DNA of 64,000 bases from Tillus elongatus (lineage: Eukaryota > Arthropoda > Insecta > Coleoptera > Cleridae): positions 21,635,739 through 21,699,738 of the forward strand of contig OZ023267.1 of NCBI GenBank assembly GCA_964006375.1, given 5' to 3'. The notes beneath the pieces were generated by a model, which worked only from the letters and a program-made list of their open reading frames with translations, was not told the DNA's origin and made no database searches. This document shows positions 1 to 9,192 of this stretch, piece after piece; position 1 is the first letter of the stretch; each line of letters begins with the position of its first letter. The translations under genes were made by a program, and so were the position numbers.

Positions 1-450
1 TGTCCGTTTCGAAGCTCACAGAAGAGGCCTCAACCCTTAGTTTTATTCCACCCCTAAAGATCTCAGCTCTCCTCCGGGTTCGTCTAGACCCAACACCCAC
101 CAGTGCTAGACTCAAGGCGACATCCCATCGAGCCCCGCTCCCGAGCATCGCACAAGCGAGGCCGTCCGTCCGTTCCGAAGCACACAATGGAGGCCCCAAA
201 CTCCGGGTGTTTACCGCTCATCAGAGTTGTCAACCCCCTCCGGGTCGTCTAGACAAACGACACCCGCCAACACTCAACCCAAGGCGACACCCATCCGGAA
301 CCCTGCTCCCGAGTAACAACCAAGCGCGGGCAACCACCCATTTCTAAGCCGAGAGTGGAGGCCTCAAAATCCGGGTGTACATCACTCCCCAGAGATATCC
401 GCCTCCCTCCAGGCCCACATGGACAAGACCCCCGCCAGTGTTTGATTCCA
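1..450. repeat. GC-rich tandem repeat, unit about 166-169 bp
   Basis: The word CCTCCGGG/CCTCCAGG begins at 71, 237 and 406, giving spacings of 166 and 169 bp. Other landmarks recur at the same phase: GTCTAGAC, AAGGCGACA, GCTCCCGAG, GGAGGCC and CCGGGTGT. The first unit is cut by the window edge. The last unit runs into AATTAGTCGCCTTTTACGAC (about 450-470), a motif I associate with dispersed insect repeats but cannot name. The GC content is far above that of the rest of the window. No long open frame is present. Confidence 0.8.
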
Positions 451-539
451 ATTAGTCGCCTTTTACGACAGGCAGGAAGTACCTTGGGCCTATTCTTTTA
501 GTTAGTCCACGGACCCACAGGGGACGAGATGTAAGTAAC

Positions 540-1448
540 GCGTGCTTTAAAATTATTATCGAGGTTTTAAACCTTTGTAGTATTTATTACATATAACTTA
601 CAATTGTAAATATCACATCAAATGAAAGAGAAGCGCAAACAGTTGTTTTGGTACATCTGTGTGCATGCGCTGTTTCCCCTGTTAGAAAGCGCCAGTAAAG
701 ATGGTGACTAGTGAACAGAAAGCCCTTTGTGTTTTTCAGTTTGTAATGTAATATTTCTAGGTGATAATAATATCCGTAGATTGGTGTTATATGTTTCGAA
801 AACTATAACTACGTCCTCATAGTTTTCAGTTGTTACAAGTTCTAAAGCCTTCAGAATAAGGTTACGTGCCGATTTTGCAAACGATATGTTGCATGACAAT
901 GCAGATTTTCTGGATTTTGTCGTCTTCAGTGATGAATCGAAATTTCACCTAAGTAGACATTCAACACTGAGAATATGCGCATCCGGTGGTCAGCGAATTC
1001 CCACGAGATGGTACACTTGCACGAAACTTCCCTAAGTTGAAAGTTTTTTGTGCCATATCTCAGGTAAGAGTTTATTATTTGGCTGAAGCAACTGTAACTG
1101 GTATTTCTTATCTTGATGTGCCCTAACTATGGCTCTTTTTTCAGTTGAAAGAAGCTGACCCACAGAACTTTATTTGGAAGCAAGATGGAGCGTCGCCTCA
1201 CTGGGATAACTCAGTACGCGATTGGTAAAATGACGTAGCCGACCGCTGGATTGGCTGCAAGAGTCCGGATTACAGAGCTAGTTTCGCATGGCGTCCACGT
1301 TCACCTGATCCGACGCCATGCAATTTCTAACACTTGTCGAAAAGACTGTTCCTCTTTCATTTGATGTAATTGTTTTAAATTATTGGTTAAATGTAATAAA
1401 TACTACAAAGCCTTAAAACCCTGATATTAATTTTGAAACACTCGGTAT
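540..1448 (+). mobile_element. Decayed IS630-Tc1-mariner element with long terminal inverted repeats
   Basis: The left end (540-640) and the reverse complement of the right end (1345-1448) align over about 100 bp. Shared words include AAATTATTATCGAGG versus AAATTAATATCAGGG, TTTGTAGTATTTATTACAT and ACATCAAATGAAAGAG. They enclose a transposase remnant. A full-length relative would be about 1.3-1.5 kb with one intact frame, so this copy has lost part of its N-terminal half. The outer ends are approximate and I see no clear target duplication. Confidence 0.75.
700..1331 (+). pseudogene. Mariner-superfamily transposase relic
   Basis: The reading starts with MVTSEQKALC (about 700), as in insect transposases with an N-terminal DUF4817-like helix-turn-helix. 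It resumes near 905 with FVVFSDESKFHL, which holds the first catalytic D. It continues through KLKVFCAIS, ATVTGISYLD and IWKQDGASPHWDNSVRDW (second catalytic D in QDGA), and ends with RWIGC and the typical RSPDPTPC block. Several frameshifts and stops break it and a large N-terminal part is replaced by unrelated sequence. No active protein can be made. The family call is firm because the order of conserved blocks is kept. Confidence 0.8.
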
Positions 1449-1659
1449 AGCAATACACAACTGGGCTCTAGGGTTTACACCCCTCTCTTGAGAGATTCTC
1501 AAGGTGATGTCTACACTGATCATTTAATGGTCGCTGATGAGTTGACACTGAATTTTAGTAGAGTCTACTCTGCGGAACCCTCAGGTTTATTTCCGGCAGT
1601 TTTGACTCCTAGGTGTTCTTAAATATTTTCGTAACACCATAAGAATTCGAAGAAAGATT

Positions 1660-2190
1660 AAAATCCTTATCTAACACGTCAACTGGGCCTAGCGGAATTT
1701 CTGCTACCTTTTTGATAAAATGCGCTGTTCTTTCGGTCTCTCTGTGGGTACCTTTTCCGTTTTTTTTTCGACAGAGCTGCTTGGCTGATAAATATAAGTC
1801 AGTTGCGGAAGGGTTGCTGGTTAATAATCTTTTTCGTTTCTATTAAGTAACCTAATTTTATCTGACAAGCAACACGGATTCCTTTCTGGGTGTTCAGTTG
1901 TCACTAATTTATTAACCTGTGTAGATTGGACAGACTCGATGTTTGCTGTTTTTACTTTTCTAACGCATTCGATCACGTTCCAGAAAATCGTCTGGTACTA
2001 AAATTGGACTATGGTATTCGCGGCACCCTGCTGAGCTGGATCAAAAGTTTTCCTTCGGATCGCTACTATGTCGCCAGAGTTGCACAAACTGTATCTTCGC
2101 TTCGTCCTGTTCTTAGTGGAATACCATAGGGATCCGTACTTTGCTCTATATTATTTTTGGTATATACTTCGGTCTTGCTTAGCCTGTTGA
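1660..2190 (+). pseudogene. LINE reverse transcriptase fragment (Jockey/CR1-like)
   Basis: Upstream frames read GPSGISATFLIKCAVLS (about 1690-1740) and QHGFLSGCSVVTNLLTCV (about 1870-1925), as in the finger region of non-LTR RTs. The open stretch 1926-2129 then has RT motif A as CCFYFSNAFDHVP and the block YGIRGTLLSWIKSF. It ends just before motif B, seen as LSGIP, stop, GSVL. The YADD box, endonuclease and 3' tail are missing. This is a broken internal fragment, probably related to the LINE at 45235-45848. Confidence 0.8.
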
Positions 2191-2661
2191 AATGCGAGTG
2201 TACGCTTTAAGCGCATAATTTAAAAGCGTTTCAGAATCCTTTATCTAATTCCAAACTATATATGCAAAATATGTTTTTGTTAGAAAGTTTTAAAGTATAG
2301 AAACAAAAAACATGAACTCTCTCAAGTTGTTTCCGTGACAGTCTTCCTAGACTCTCCAGGTTCCCACCTGGCTTAAATAAAAATTAAAGCAATAAGTACT
2401 TGTTTTTAAGTTTGGGGTTTTAATACAAGGTATTTATTTGTTCAGAATTTGTTTTTACAATGAATTCATTTCAAATATATTAAAAAAGCCTGGACGCAGC
2501 AAGTGCGTTATGGTAGTGAATTTTCATAGAAATGATCTGGCACAAAATATTTTATTATAACTTTTTTTTCTTGTAACAGAGAAATCTTAATTTTGGTGTA
2601 TAGTTTACTTTTTATATCGTAAACCTACCTACCAAATTTGGTTATCATAGATTTTTTATTT

Positions 2662-3100
2662 TTTAAGATAAAAATTTTTTTCAAATGAAAACTCAAAATT
2701 TTTCCGGAAAACCTTGTCCGATTTTTCTGATTAACGAACTTGTCAAAGCCATTTACAAAAGGAAGCTACGTGCCAAATTTTATCAAAATCGCCCTATTAT
2801 TCTTTGAAATAAAAATTTATTTCGAATGAAAACTCAAAATTTTCTCGGAAAACCTTGTCAGATTTTCCTGACTAACAAACATGTCAAAGCCATTTACAAA
2901 GGGAAGGTACATGCCAAATTTTATTGAAATCGGCTTATTACTTTTTGAGATAAAAATTTTTTTCGAATGAAAACTCAAAATTTTCCCGGAAAACCTTGTC
3001 CGATTTTCCTGACTAACGAACTTATCCAAGCCATTTACAAAAGAAACGTACATGCCAAATTTTATCAAAATCGGCCCATTATTTTTTGAGTTATCGGTGT
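2662..3100. repeat. 141-bp tandem repeat, about 3 units
   Basis: TTCRAATGAAAACTCAAAA starts at 2680, 2821 and 2962, an exact 141-bp spacing. Each unit contains CGGAAAACCTTGTC, CTAACGAACTT, AGCCATTTACAAA and GCCAAATTTTAT. The unit is 47 codons long, so a minus-strand frame stays open across units. I take this as a by-product of length, not as evidence for a gene. Confidence 0.9.
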
Positions 3101-3101
3101 G

Positions 3102-3357
<256 letters not shown>

Positions 3358-3739
3358 ATATAAAAATTGAAACTGACCCCGGATATGGGTTCTAGGGGTC
3401 CTAGATCGCGCTCATTTGAAGAAATTTTTTCAAAATTCAAAAGTCGAGATCTCCTCATTAGTGAATTTTTTCTAAGAAAATTCACTAAAAGAGAAATGCT
3501 TGATAGTTTTCCCGGTTCGCATATGAAAATATGTTTTATAAATTCATTTATATTTTAAAATTAATCAAAAATAGTAGATGCAAGACCAAGTACCCAATGT
3601 AAATTTTAAGTGAAAGAAATTTAATTGTTCAGAATTCATTCTTCTTACAATGAATTCATTTCAAATATATTAAAAAGCGAAATCCTTGATTGTTTTCCCG
3701 GTTCCTTTATAAAAATATGTTTTATAAATTCATTTTGAT

Positions 3740-4069
3740 TGATTCTAAACAGTTTTGTTTAAACCAAACAACAGTTGAAATACTGTAAATAACATATACC
3801 GATATCACAAAGAATATCTTTGTATTAAACGGGATGAGTCCGTTAAATTGCAAAAAGCTCATTTTAAAATAGTGCTTATTTATTATTTCAACAAGCTAGG
3901 CGTGACTCAGAAATAGTTTGTCCTTGAAAGCGCGACCTTGGACGATTCTATTCAAATGTCCTGCGACAAAATTTTGTCAAGTAATGGAGGGATGATGTTT
4001 CATGGCAACGCGTTATCAATATAAAAATAATAACCATACCATTCTGTCTTACTATTTATCCATTTTTAT
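3740..4069. other. No recognisable feature
   Basis: AT-rich sequence between the 185-bp repeat and the last recognisable hAT codons. Degenerate C-terminal hAT sequence would be expected here, but I cannot read it. Confidence 0.5.
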
Positions 4070-4137
4070 GCAACGAACAAGGTAAAAAATATGCATATTC
4101 GTTCAGTGTAATGATTCGTGCTTGAACCCCTTTGTAT
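4070..4137 (-). pseudogene. hAT transposase, continuation beyond the Gypsy insertion
   Basis: If the Gypsy element and one copy of its 4-bp target duplication are left out, the frame passes directly from DNGTNMARKY into KGVQARIITLNEYAYFLPCS, ending LHKN. This is the normal hAT order, in which a CSLH/CACH motif follows DNGANM. After LHKN the match is lost. Confidence 0.8.
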
Positions 4138-4597
4138 TGTTATGTTCTACGGCGTTCTGGATTCCTTGACTAACATAACACACCTTTTTAAACTACTAAT
4201 GTATTGTAAGCAACTATTTTCCAACACCAGTATCAACTTAAATATTTCTCTATATTATTAAATGTCCCTAGAACTATATTCCACTATTCGCCTTCTATGA
4301 TCGCTTATTAAACACCAACACTTACTGCTGACTCGCTTAATACTCTATGATCACTTATTCTACACCACACCGACTTAATACTGAACTGAACTCACTCTAT
4401 GTACCGTTTGTCTATTTATACTCTCCATAGAGATTCTAGATCTTCTACGCTTTTCTACACCTGTCAGTTCTTGTCCCTTCTAGAAATATACTTCCAGAGT
4501 GTTCGCTCTTACCAACACACTTTATAACCGACATCTAACCATAGAAATAAACATAATATAAAGTCCATAAACTTAATTCTCATAGACAAATGTGACA
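4138..4597 (-). repeat. 3' LTR of the deleted Gypsy element
   Basis: 460 bp. On the plus strand it begins TGTTATGTTCTACGG and ends CAAATGTGACA. A minus-strand TATAAATA (4413-4420) is followed by repeated GTTCAGTTCAG about 30 bp downstream, a plausible core promoter like that in the other Gypsy LTR. Confidence 0.85.
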
Positions 4598-4608
4598 CTG
4601 CCCCCCTC

Positions 4609-5037
4609 TTATATTCGATCGTCCTGGTCGATTTCTGTCATTTCTTGGAGTCTGTGCATATGGACCACCTTCATCTTGCTCTTCGGGCTCCTCTGAAGCC
4701 GATAGACAACGTCATTGATCCTTTTCACCACCTTATAAGGACCTTCGCATAATTTCTGTAGTTTCGGTGACCGTCCCTTGCGTCGTACTGACTTGTAGAA
4801 CAACACCCGATCTTCTTTTTTAAAATCAGTTGAATTAGGTCGCACGTTATAACGGGTTTTCATGCGGTCGCTTTCTATTCGTATATGCATTCTGACAGCA
4901 AAATGGATGGCTTTCCTTCTCGTCAATATGTCGGAGATTTCTTCAAGCGAAGTTCTTAGGTGGTACTGGTTCTTCTGTGTAGTTGCTGTTATTCTGATCT
5001 TTCTACTTGCACAAATATCTCGGCGGGCCCTATTCAT
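4609..5037 (-). pseudogene. Gypsy integrase C-terminus (GPY/F module)
   Basis: A 142-codon open frame ending close to the 3' LTR. KLQKLCEGPYKVVKRIND is the GPY/F motif of Ty3/Gypsy integrases and matches KLQKPWEGPYLVTKKIND in the intact element at 33576-38747. The catalytic DDE core is absent. Confidence 0.88.
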
Positions 5038-5072
5038 CCTGTCGACATCGGCTCTGTTCTAACAAATGTGTT

Positions 5073-5882
5073 TTATGTCCTTTTTCTGGTTGGCTTCACA
5101 TTTACGTGGTCTTTGCACCCTTCGTCTTGTACTTCTCTCATACTTTCTTCTCCACTTGCTTCTGGCTGAGTAACTGGGTCTTCTCTTCCTGTCACTGCTC
5201 TCTTCACTGGAATGGCACTTTCACGGCAGACGTTGCTATTTTCCTCTATGGTGATTTTTCGCACTATCAGGTTACTGCCAGGCGACATTGCTATTTCTTC
5301 ACCGCTGATAATCACGATGTTAGTGCCAAGATCAAGTTTAGCATACTGGCCTTGAAGTATATCGAAGCCAATTATAATCTGGTCTGATATGGAGGCGACT
5401 ATAGCTCTCTGCTTTGCCTTCCATGTCCCAATTTTCAGTTCGACGTCTGTTTCGCCAAATACCTGGATCCGATCACCACCGGGTGTATTTACTCTATACA
5501 CTCTGCCTGGCTCTCTTACTCGCCATCTAGGAACCATGTCGCCGCGAATAATCGTCCTAGATTCGCCTGCGTCGACGACAATCTGGGTTTTATTACCGCT
5601 TACGTATCCCTCTACGACGAGAGCGCTGCTAGAATCGCCACCCTGAGAAATTGTTACCGGCCTTGGCTTCACTTTCTCCCTTGCGCGTGATCTTAGAACC
5701 CAACATTCGCCCCTTATAAGTCCCACCTTGCCGCAGTTCCAGCAGCGCAAAGCATTTGCACGGTGAGCTCTTATTAGGTGTCCATGAGACGTAGGCCTTA
5801 CTTGTTCTGCTATTTTCTCTAGTAGCTGCATGATCTTGGATGAATCTGTTTTATTTTCTTCATGGACTTGGAGGCTGGACAA
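5073..5882 (-). pseudogene. Gypsy gag C-terminus and protease
   Basis: A 269-codon open frame. The zinc knuckle reads CWNCGKVGLIRGEC, where the usual histidine is replaced by leucine. The protease active site reads VVDAGESRTIIR instead of the canonical DTGA/DSGA, so catalysis is unlikely. IIIGFDIL is the usual hydrophobic block downstream in retropepsins. The frame ends just before a junction into integrase sequence, which marks a deletion of several kilobases of pol. Confidence 0.85.
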
Positions 5883-5918
5883 AGTCTATAAACTTAATTC
5901 TCATAGACAAATGTGACA
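5882..5918 (-). repeat. Residual 37 bp of the 5' LTR
   Basis: Matches 4561-4597 with one mismatch (AAGTCTATAAAC versus AAGTCCATAAAC). It joins directly to gag coding sequence, so a deletion removed over 400 bp of the 5' LTR, the primer binding site and the gag start. The target duplication is intact, so the loss was inside the element. Confidence 0.9.
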
Positions 5919-5922
5919 GTAT

Positions 5923-6510
5923 TTTCTAGCCATATTAGTCCCATTATCATAACACTGAGTTCGGCCATATTTTATATCTATGTCGTCTGATTTTAGTTTG
6001 TCCAAAATTTCTTGAGCCAATTCTTCTCCGGTTTTTTGCTTTGATTCGATGAAATCAACAAACCTTTCTTCGATAGCACAATTTCCATCTTCAGTAATTG
6101 TAACGTACCTTATGATCTGCGTCCTCTGTTCTTTATGAGCTGTGTCTGGGGTACAGTCGAATTAGATCTCTCTCACAATGACGTTCGTTACATCACTGGC
6201 ATGAAGATTAATCACTTCATTCTGAATTGTATTTGAAAAGTATGTGGTTTTTCCTAGATGTTTCACCTTCATAGGCTCGACGCGGCGGCGTATTTCGGGA
6301 TAATGTTTCGCGATTAATTTGACAGTTTTCAGAAAAGTACCGCATTCAGGATATCATTCGAAGAGCCTCTCAATGCTAAACTATTTCAGCATGAAAAAGT
6401 ATAGCATTAATTACTGATTTCAGAATGTTACGCCATTTATTTTTTTCAGTTTGTATAGACTTTTCTAATTCAGATGAAATTGTTGAAGAAACAAATTGGT
6501 ACGCCCCTGT
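5923..6510 (-). pseudogene. hAT transposase, DUF4371 block
   Basis: Reads SSELEKSIQTEKNKWRNILK, AILFHAE, then KTVKLIAKHYPEIRRRVEP, TTYFSNTIQNEVINLHASD and FDCTPDTAHKEQRTQIIRYV. It ends with CYDNGTNMARKY at the Gypsy insertion site. FDCTPD carries the first catalytic D of hAT enzymes, and DNGTNMA is the conserved motif upstream of the second. At least one stop (before FDCTPD) and two frameshifts are present. Confidence 0.85.
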
Positions 6511-7594
6511 CTCTTTACTTTCATTCAATTGCAATATCCTTTAAGTTTCTACCTGGAATTATTTACCTTTGGATTTCACAAAATTTTCCAATTTGCGGGT
6601 AATCCTTATCCTCTAGACGTCTGTATCGCATTAGGTATACGCATGAACAATGCCATACAAAGAATACTTGTATACCGTTAGGTTCATCATTGTAAATAGC
6701 TTGAGCTCTCTTTGACGCATTCTTTAGATGCACCCAGTGGATTTTCTTCACTAGAAATAATGATTCTACCTAGTTGGCCATTCTGTATTACTGACATTAT
6801 GTTATGTCAACTACGTCACCTAGCGTTACGCGAAAGCTCGATAAAAGCACGCCTTTCGCAAGGTACAAGTCAGTTCTACGTTCGATCTCCTCTTCTTAAA
6901 TTCTTGGGACTCAGAGTTCCCAATTTTCTACTTAAACACCGCTCGCATGTTTAAGCCACTTCAGTGTTACAGTTCTACGCCAGATCTCATCTTCGCTCCT
7001 TGGAACCCTGAGTTCCAAGTCTTCCACCTAAACATCGCTCGTGTGTTAAGCCAGTTCAATTATACAGTGCCGTTCTACAACGAATCTCATCTTCATCGCT
7101 TTTTGGGACTTCTAAGATCCCGATCTTCTACCTAAACATCGCTTGTGTGATTACGCCACTTCAGTTCAAGCTCCAGTCTTCCTACAGAAATTCAGTTTCG
7201 TACAGTATTACAGTGAAAAGTCGGTGTTTTCTTCGAAATTAGAAAGTATACTCGCAGTTAAATGCAATAGCAAGTAACTAATAAGATTGTGAAATCTCCT
7301 GAATAACCCATTAAATCAAGTGTAAAACCGCAAATTGTAAATAAATGTTAAGTTCAAAGTGTATATAGTAACAATACAACATATATAAATATAAAAAAGT
7401 GTATTATTGAAATCTTCTGGAATCCAGTGCACCTAGAGTTATAAATACAGTCGACATACAGCCCACATCTTCAACATATTCTTCTTCGAGCGCTAATTAG
7501 CAAAGCCGACTAGTTAGCAAGGGTGGGATCAATCCACCTGCAAAACAGTGAGGAAAAAAACAAGCTCTTTCTCCCCCAGAAATTACTTGGCCTG
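6511..7594. other. LTR-like insertion within the hAT gene, unassigned
   Basis: This segment separates the hAT TTF and DUF4371 blocks. From about 6799 it starts TGTTATGTCAAC and holds GATAAAAG about 25 bp before CAGTTCTACG, then three 99-bp tandem units, AATAAATG and further AT-rich sequence to a GGTGGGATCAATCCACC palindrome near 7520. A promoter followed by a polyadenylation-like word suggests a solo LTR. I find no matching second LTR or clear target duplication, so the class is open. Confidence 0.4.
6873..7163. repeat. 99-100 bp tandem repeat, 3 units
   Basis: GTTCTAC starts units at 6873, 6972 and 7072. Shared words are GATCTC/GAATCTC, CTACCTAAACATCGCT and GCCACTTCAG. The units differ by up to about 20 percent, so the duplication is not recent. 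Confidence 0.85.
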
Positions 7595-7925
7595 ATCTTA
7601 TTCTTCTTTCCAGCGAATGTATGAATTCCTGTGCTCATTTGAATTTTTGAGGTCTGAAGTTTTGGGATCTAGTTTCTTCCAATTGGAAAACCCATATTTT
7701 GGGTCAGCCAGTTTCGGAAGACGATCGGAAAATTTTTCGAATAACAAACACGGAAAGCAAAATACAGACATTTTTTTACGCTGTAGGTATGCCAATCTCG
7801 TTTAACAGTTTCTCCGTTAGGCCTAGTTTTTTGAAACCATCTTGCAGAAAATCTCCCTCCTTCATTTTCCGCGGATTGCAAATAATTGGCATGTTTATGT
7901 TGTTCAGTATCGTTTTCTACTAGGG
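7595..7925 (-). pseudogene. hAT transposase, TTF-type zinc finger block
   Basis: The minus-strand reading gives GGRFSARWFQKTRPNGETVK and RDWHTYS. After a frameshift it gives VFCFPCLLFEKF, YGFSNWKKLDPKTSDLKNS and NEHRNSYIRWKE. CFPCLLF followed by an HRNSY block is the conserved zinc-binding core of TTF domains. Two frames are needed, so the copy is inactive. It is cut at 7595 by unrelated sequence. Confidence 0.85.
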
Positions 7926-7929
7926 CAGC

Positions 7930-8640
7930 AATAAAAGAATGATTGTAAGGACGCTTCCATCCAGGATGGTTAGTGAATGCCGAGACGAGACGAGCGATCC
8001 GACTGGCAGAATGAGGTCACCCTCATCTGGGTGGCGGGTCATTCGGGGATCAAAGGCAATGAAGAAGCTGACAGCCTCGCGAAGAGACGATCAGCAGAAC
8101 CATTTATGGAACCAGAACCGGCTCTGGGCGTATCGAAAGGCACGGCCAGGGGAACAAACAAGTCCTGGGCCAGGGACCAGCATAAGGCATACTGGGCAGA
8201 TTGTCCAGGGCTCAGACATAAGAAGACACTAATTAGGGACCCCAGTTGAAAGAGAGCTGCGGAACTGGTAAATCCTAGCCGAGGACAGCTCAGGAACATA
8301 ACAGGATTCTTGACGGGACACATGGCTGTCAAGAAACACCTGCATAAAATGGGACGGTTTTAGAGGGACCTGGCATGCAAACTCTGCGGCGAGGGGGAGG
8401 AATCAGCCCAGCACATCTTATGTGAGTGTAAAGCTCTGGACCACAACAACAACATAAAACTTCACCCTACCAATTACTGTGCAGACTAGTTCAAGGCACA
8501 GTGATTCAGGAATGGGTGGAGTAGAAAAGACGCGGACGAGGCCTAAGGGAAAAAAGGACGCTTCCGTGTCACTGGACCTGGGCCGAGTACCGCCTTTGTA
8601 TGGTTTGTATTTATTTTATCATCTGAAGTAGGTCAAAACT
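7930..8640 (+). pseudogene. I-like LINE fragment: RNase H and C-terminal zinc finger
   Basis: Reads NEVTLIWVAGHSGIKGNEEA followed by DSLAKR, the C-terminal RNase H motif (GHSG and NEEADSLA) found in I-group LINEs. Then SWARDQHKAYWADCPGLRHK, and LACKLCGEGEESAQHILCEC, the CCHC-like finger at the end of such ORF2 proteins. Stops and frameshifts are present. The RT and the first half of RNase H are missing. It is close to the copy at 60985-62030. Confidence 0.85.
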
Positions 8641-8710
8641 GGAACCTGTCATGAGCACTGATAAGTACACTTGGAGAACCCAAATCACCACAACACATAT
8701 TTTTCTTCAT

Positions 8711-8751
8711 CCTCTGATGATGCTGGCGTTGTCAGTGAAACGATCGTAAGG
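8711..8751 (+). ncRNA. Hammerhead-ribozyme-like motif 1
   Basis: CCT-CTGATGA, then a CTGGC/GTCAG hairpin with a GTT loop, then GAAA-CGATCGTA-AGG. The core words CTGATGA and GAAA are in the right order. Stem I can form with CCT/AGG, stem III with A-C-G/C-G-T around a two-base loop, and the cleavage triplet would be GTA. The two positions next to the core in stem II (U:U and G:G) do not pair, which is unusual. Short-stem hammerheads are established in Penelope-like elements. Activity is inferred only. Confidence 0.5.
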
Positions 8752-8812
8752 TCTTTTAAAAATACGTGTTGTGGTGATTTGGGTTCTCCAAGTGTACTTA
8801 TCATTATTTCAT

Positions 8813-8853
8813 CCTCTGATGATGCTTACGTGGTTAGTGAAACGATCGTAAGG
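8813..8853 (+). ncRNA. Hammerhead-ribozyme-like motif 2
   Basis: Second copy of the motif: CCT-CTGATGA, hairpin CTTAC/GTTAG with a GTG loop and one T:T mismatch, then GAAA-CGATCGTA-AGG. The core words and the stem I and stem III bases are identical to motif 1, while the hairpin bases differ. Confidence 0.5.
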
Positions 8854-8906
8854 TCTTTTTTGAAAATATGTGCTATGGTGATTTGGGTTCTCCAAGTGTA
8901 CTTATC

Positions 8907-9192
8907 ATCTGAAGCTGATACGGTGTTTGGTTCAGTAGCAGTCGCTGCATTAGACTGGAGCAATTCTTCTTCTTCATCTTCCATGACCAATCCTTCTTCG
9001 GTTTGGCATATCGTGTTGATGGATACCTTTTCTTTGGCCTTCATGGATGATGGATGTAGTACAGCAGCCTGCATTTGCGCTTTTTTCTTTGGACACCGTC
9101 AACCATTTCTGCCATATACTTGCGAGTTGCTTGCTTTCTTCTTTCCGTGTCTTCTTCAATTTTCGAGACTGCGTCCCTGACTTCTTTGGCAT
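8907..9192 (-). pseudogene. hAT transposase, N-terminal block
   Basis: Starts at 9192 with MPKKSGTQSRKLKKTRKEE, a basic start typical of ZMYM1-like hAT proteins. After a frameshift near 9074 it continues with an acidic stretch that includes EDEEEELLQ. It ends where Penelope-type terminal modules begin, near 8907. The family call rests on this start plus the zinc-finger and DUF4371 blocks downstream on the same strand. Confidence 0.6.

Larger units (their letters stand above)
4138..5918 (-). mobile_element. Internally deleted Ty3/Gypsy element inserted in the hAT gene
   Basis: Minus-strand element with a full 3' LTR (4138-4597), a 37-bp stub of the 5' LTR (5882-5918), a gag-protease piece and an integrase C-terminus. 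GTAT flanks both ends (4134-4137 and 5919-5922). RT, RNase H and the integrase core are missing. The LTR ends and the tract next to the 3' LTR (CTGCCCCCCTC on the plus strand) resemble those of the intact element at 32819-39553, so the two belong to related families. Confidence 0.88.
8645..8907 (+). repeat. Penelope-type terminal modules: one inverted half and two direct copies
   Basis: Two direct modules (about 8708-8805 and 8808-8907, period about 103 bp) each run from TCATCCTCTGATGATGC through GTGAAACGATCGTAAGGTC to GATTTGGGTTCTCCAAGTG. An inverted half module lies at 8653-8702. The same modules form the arms of the Penelope-like element at 21810-24256, and a trace starts the copy at 52150. 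They interrupt the hAT N-terminal block. Confidence 0.8.

Noticed and set aside
3825..3855. GGGATGAGTCCG, resembling part of a hammerhead core
   Set aside because: No matching CTGATGA plus GAAA order and no repeat copy nearby.
6500..6520. CAGGGGCGTAC (inverse), resembling a hAT terminus
   Set aside because: It lies inside the hAT coding order and lacks a partner. A similar word at about 27663 is inside a mariner-type element, so I treat both as chance.
8671..9180. 169-codon plus-strand frame rich in serine
   Set aside because: It reads through Penelope terminal modules and antisense to the hAT N-terminus. The repeated SSSDDA word comes from the module repeat.
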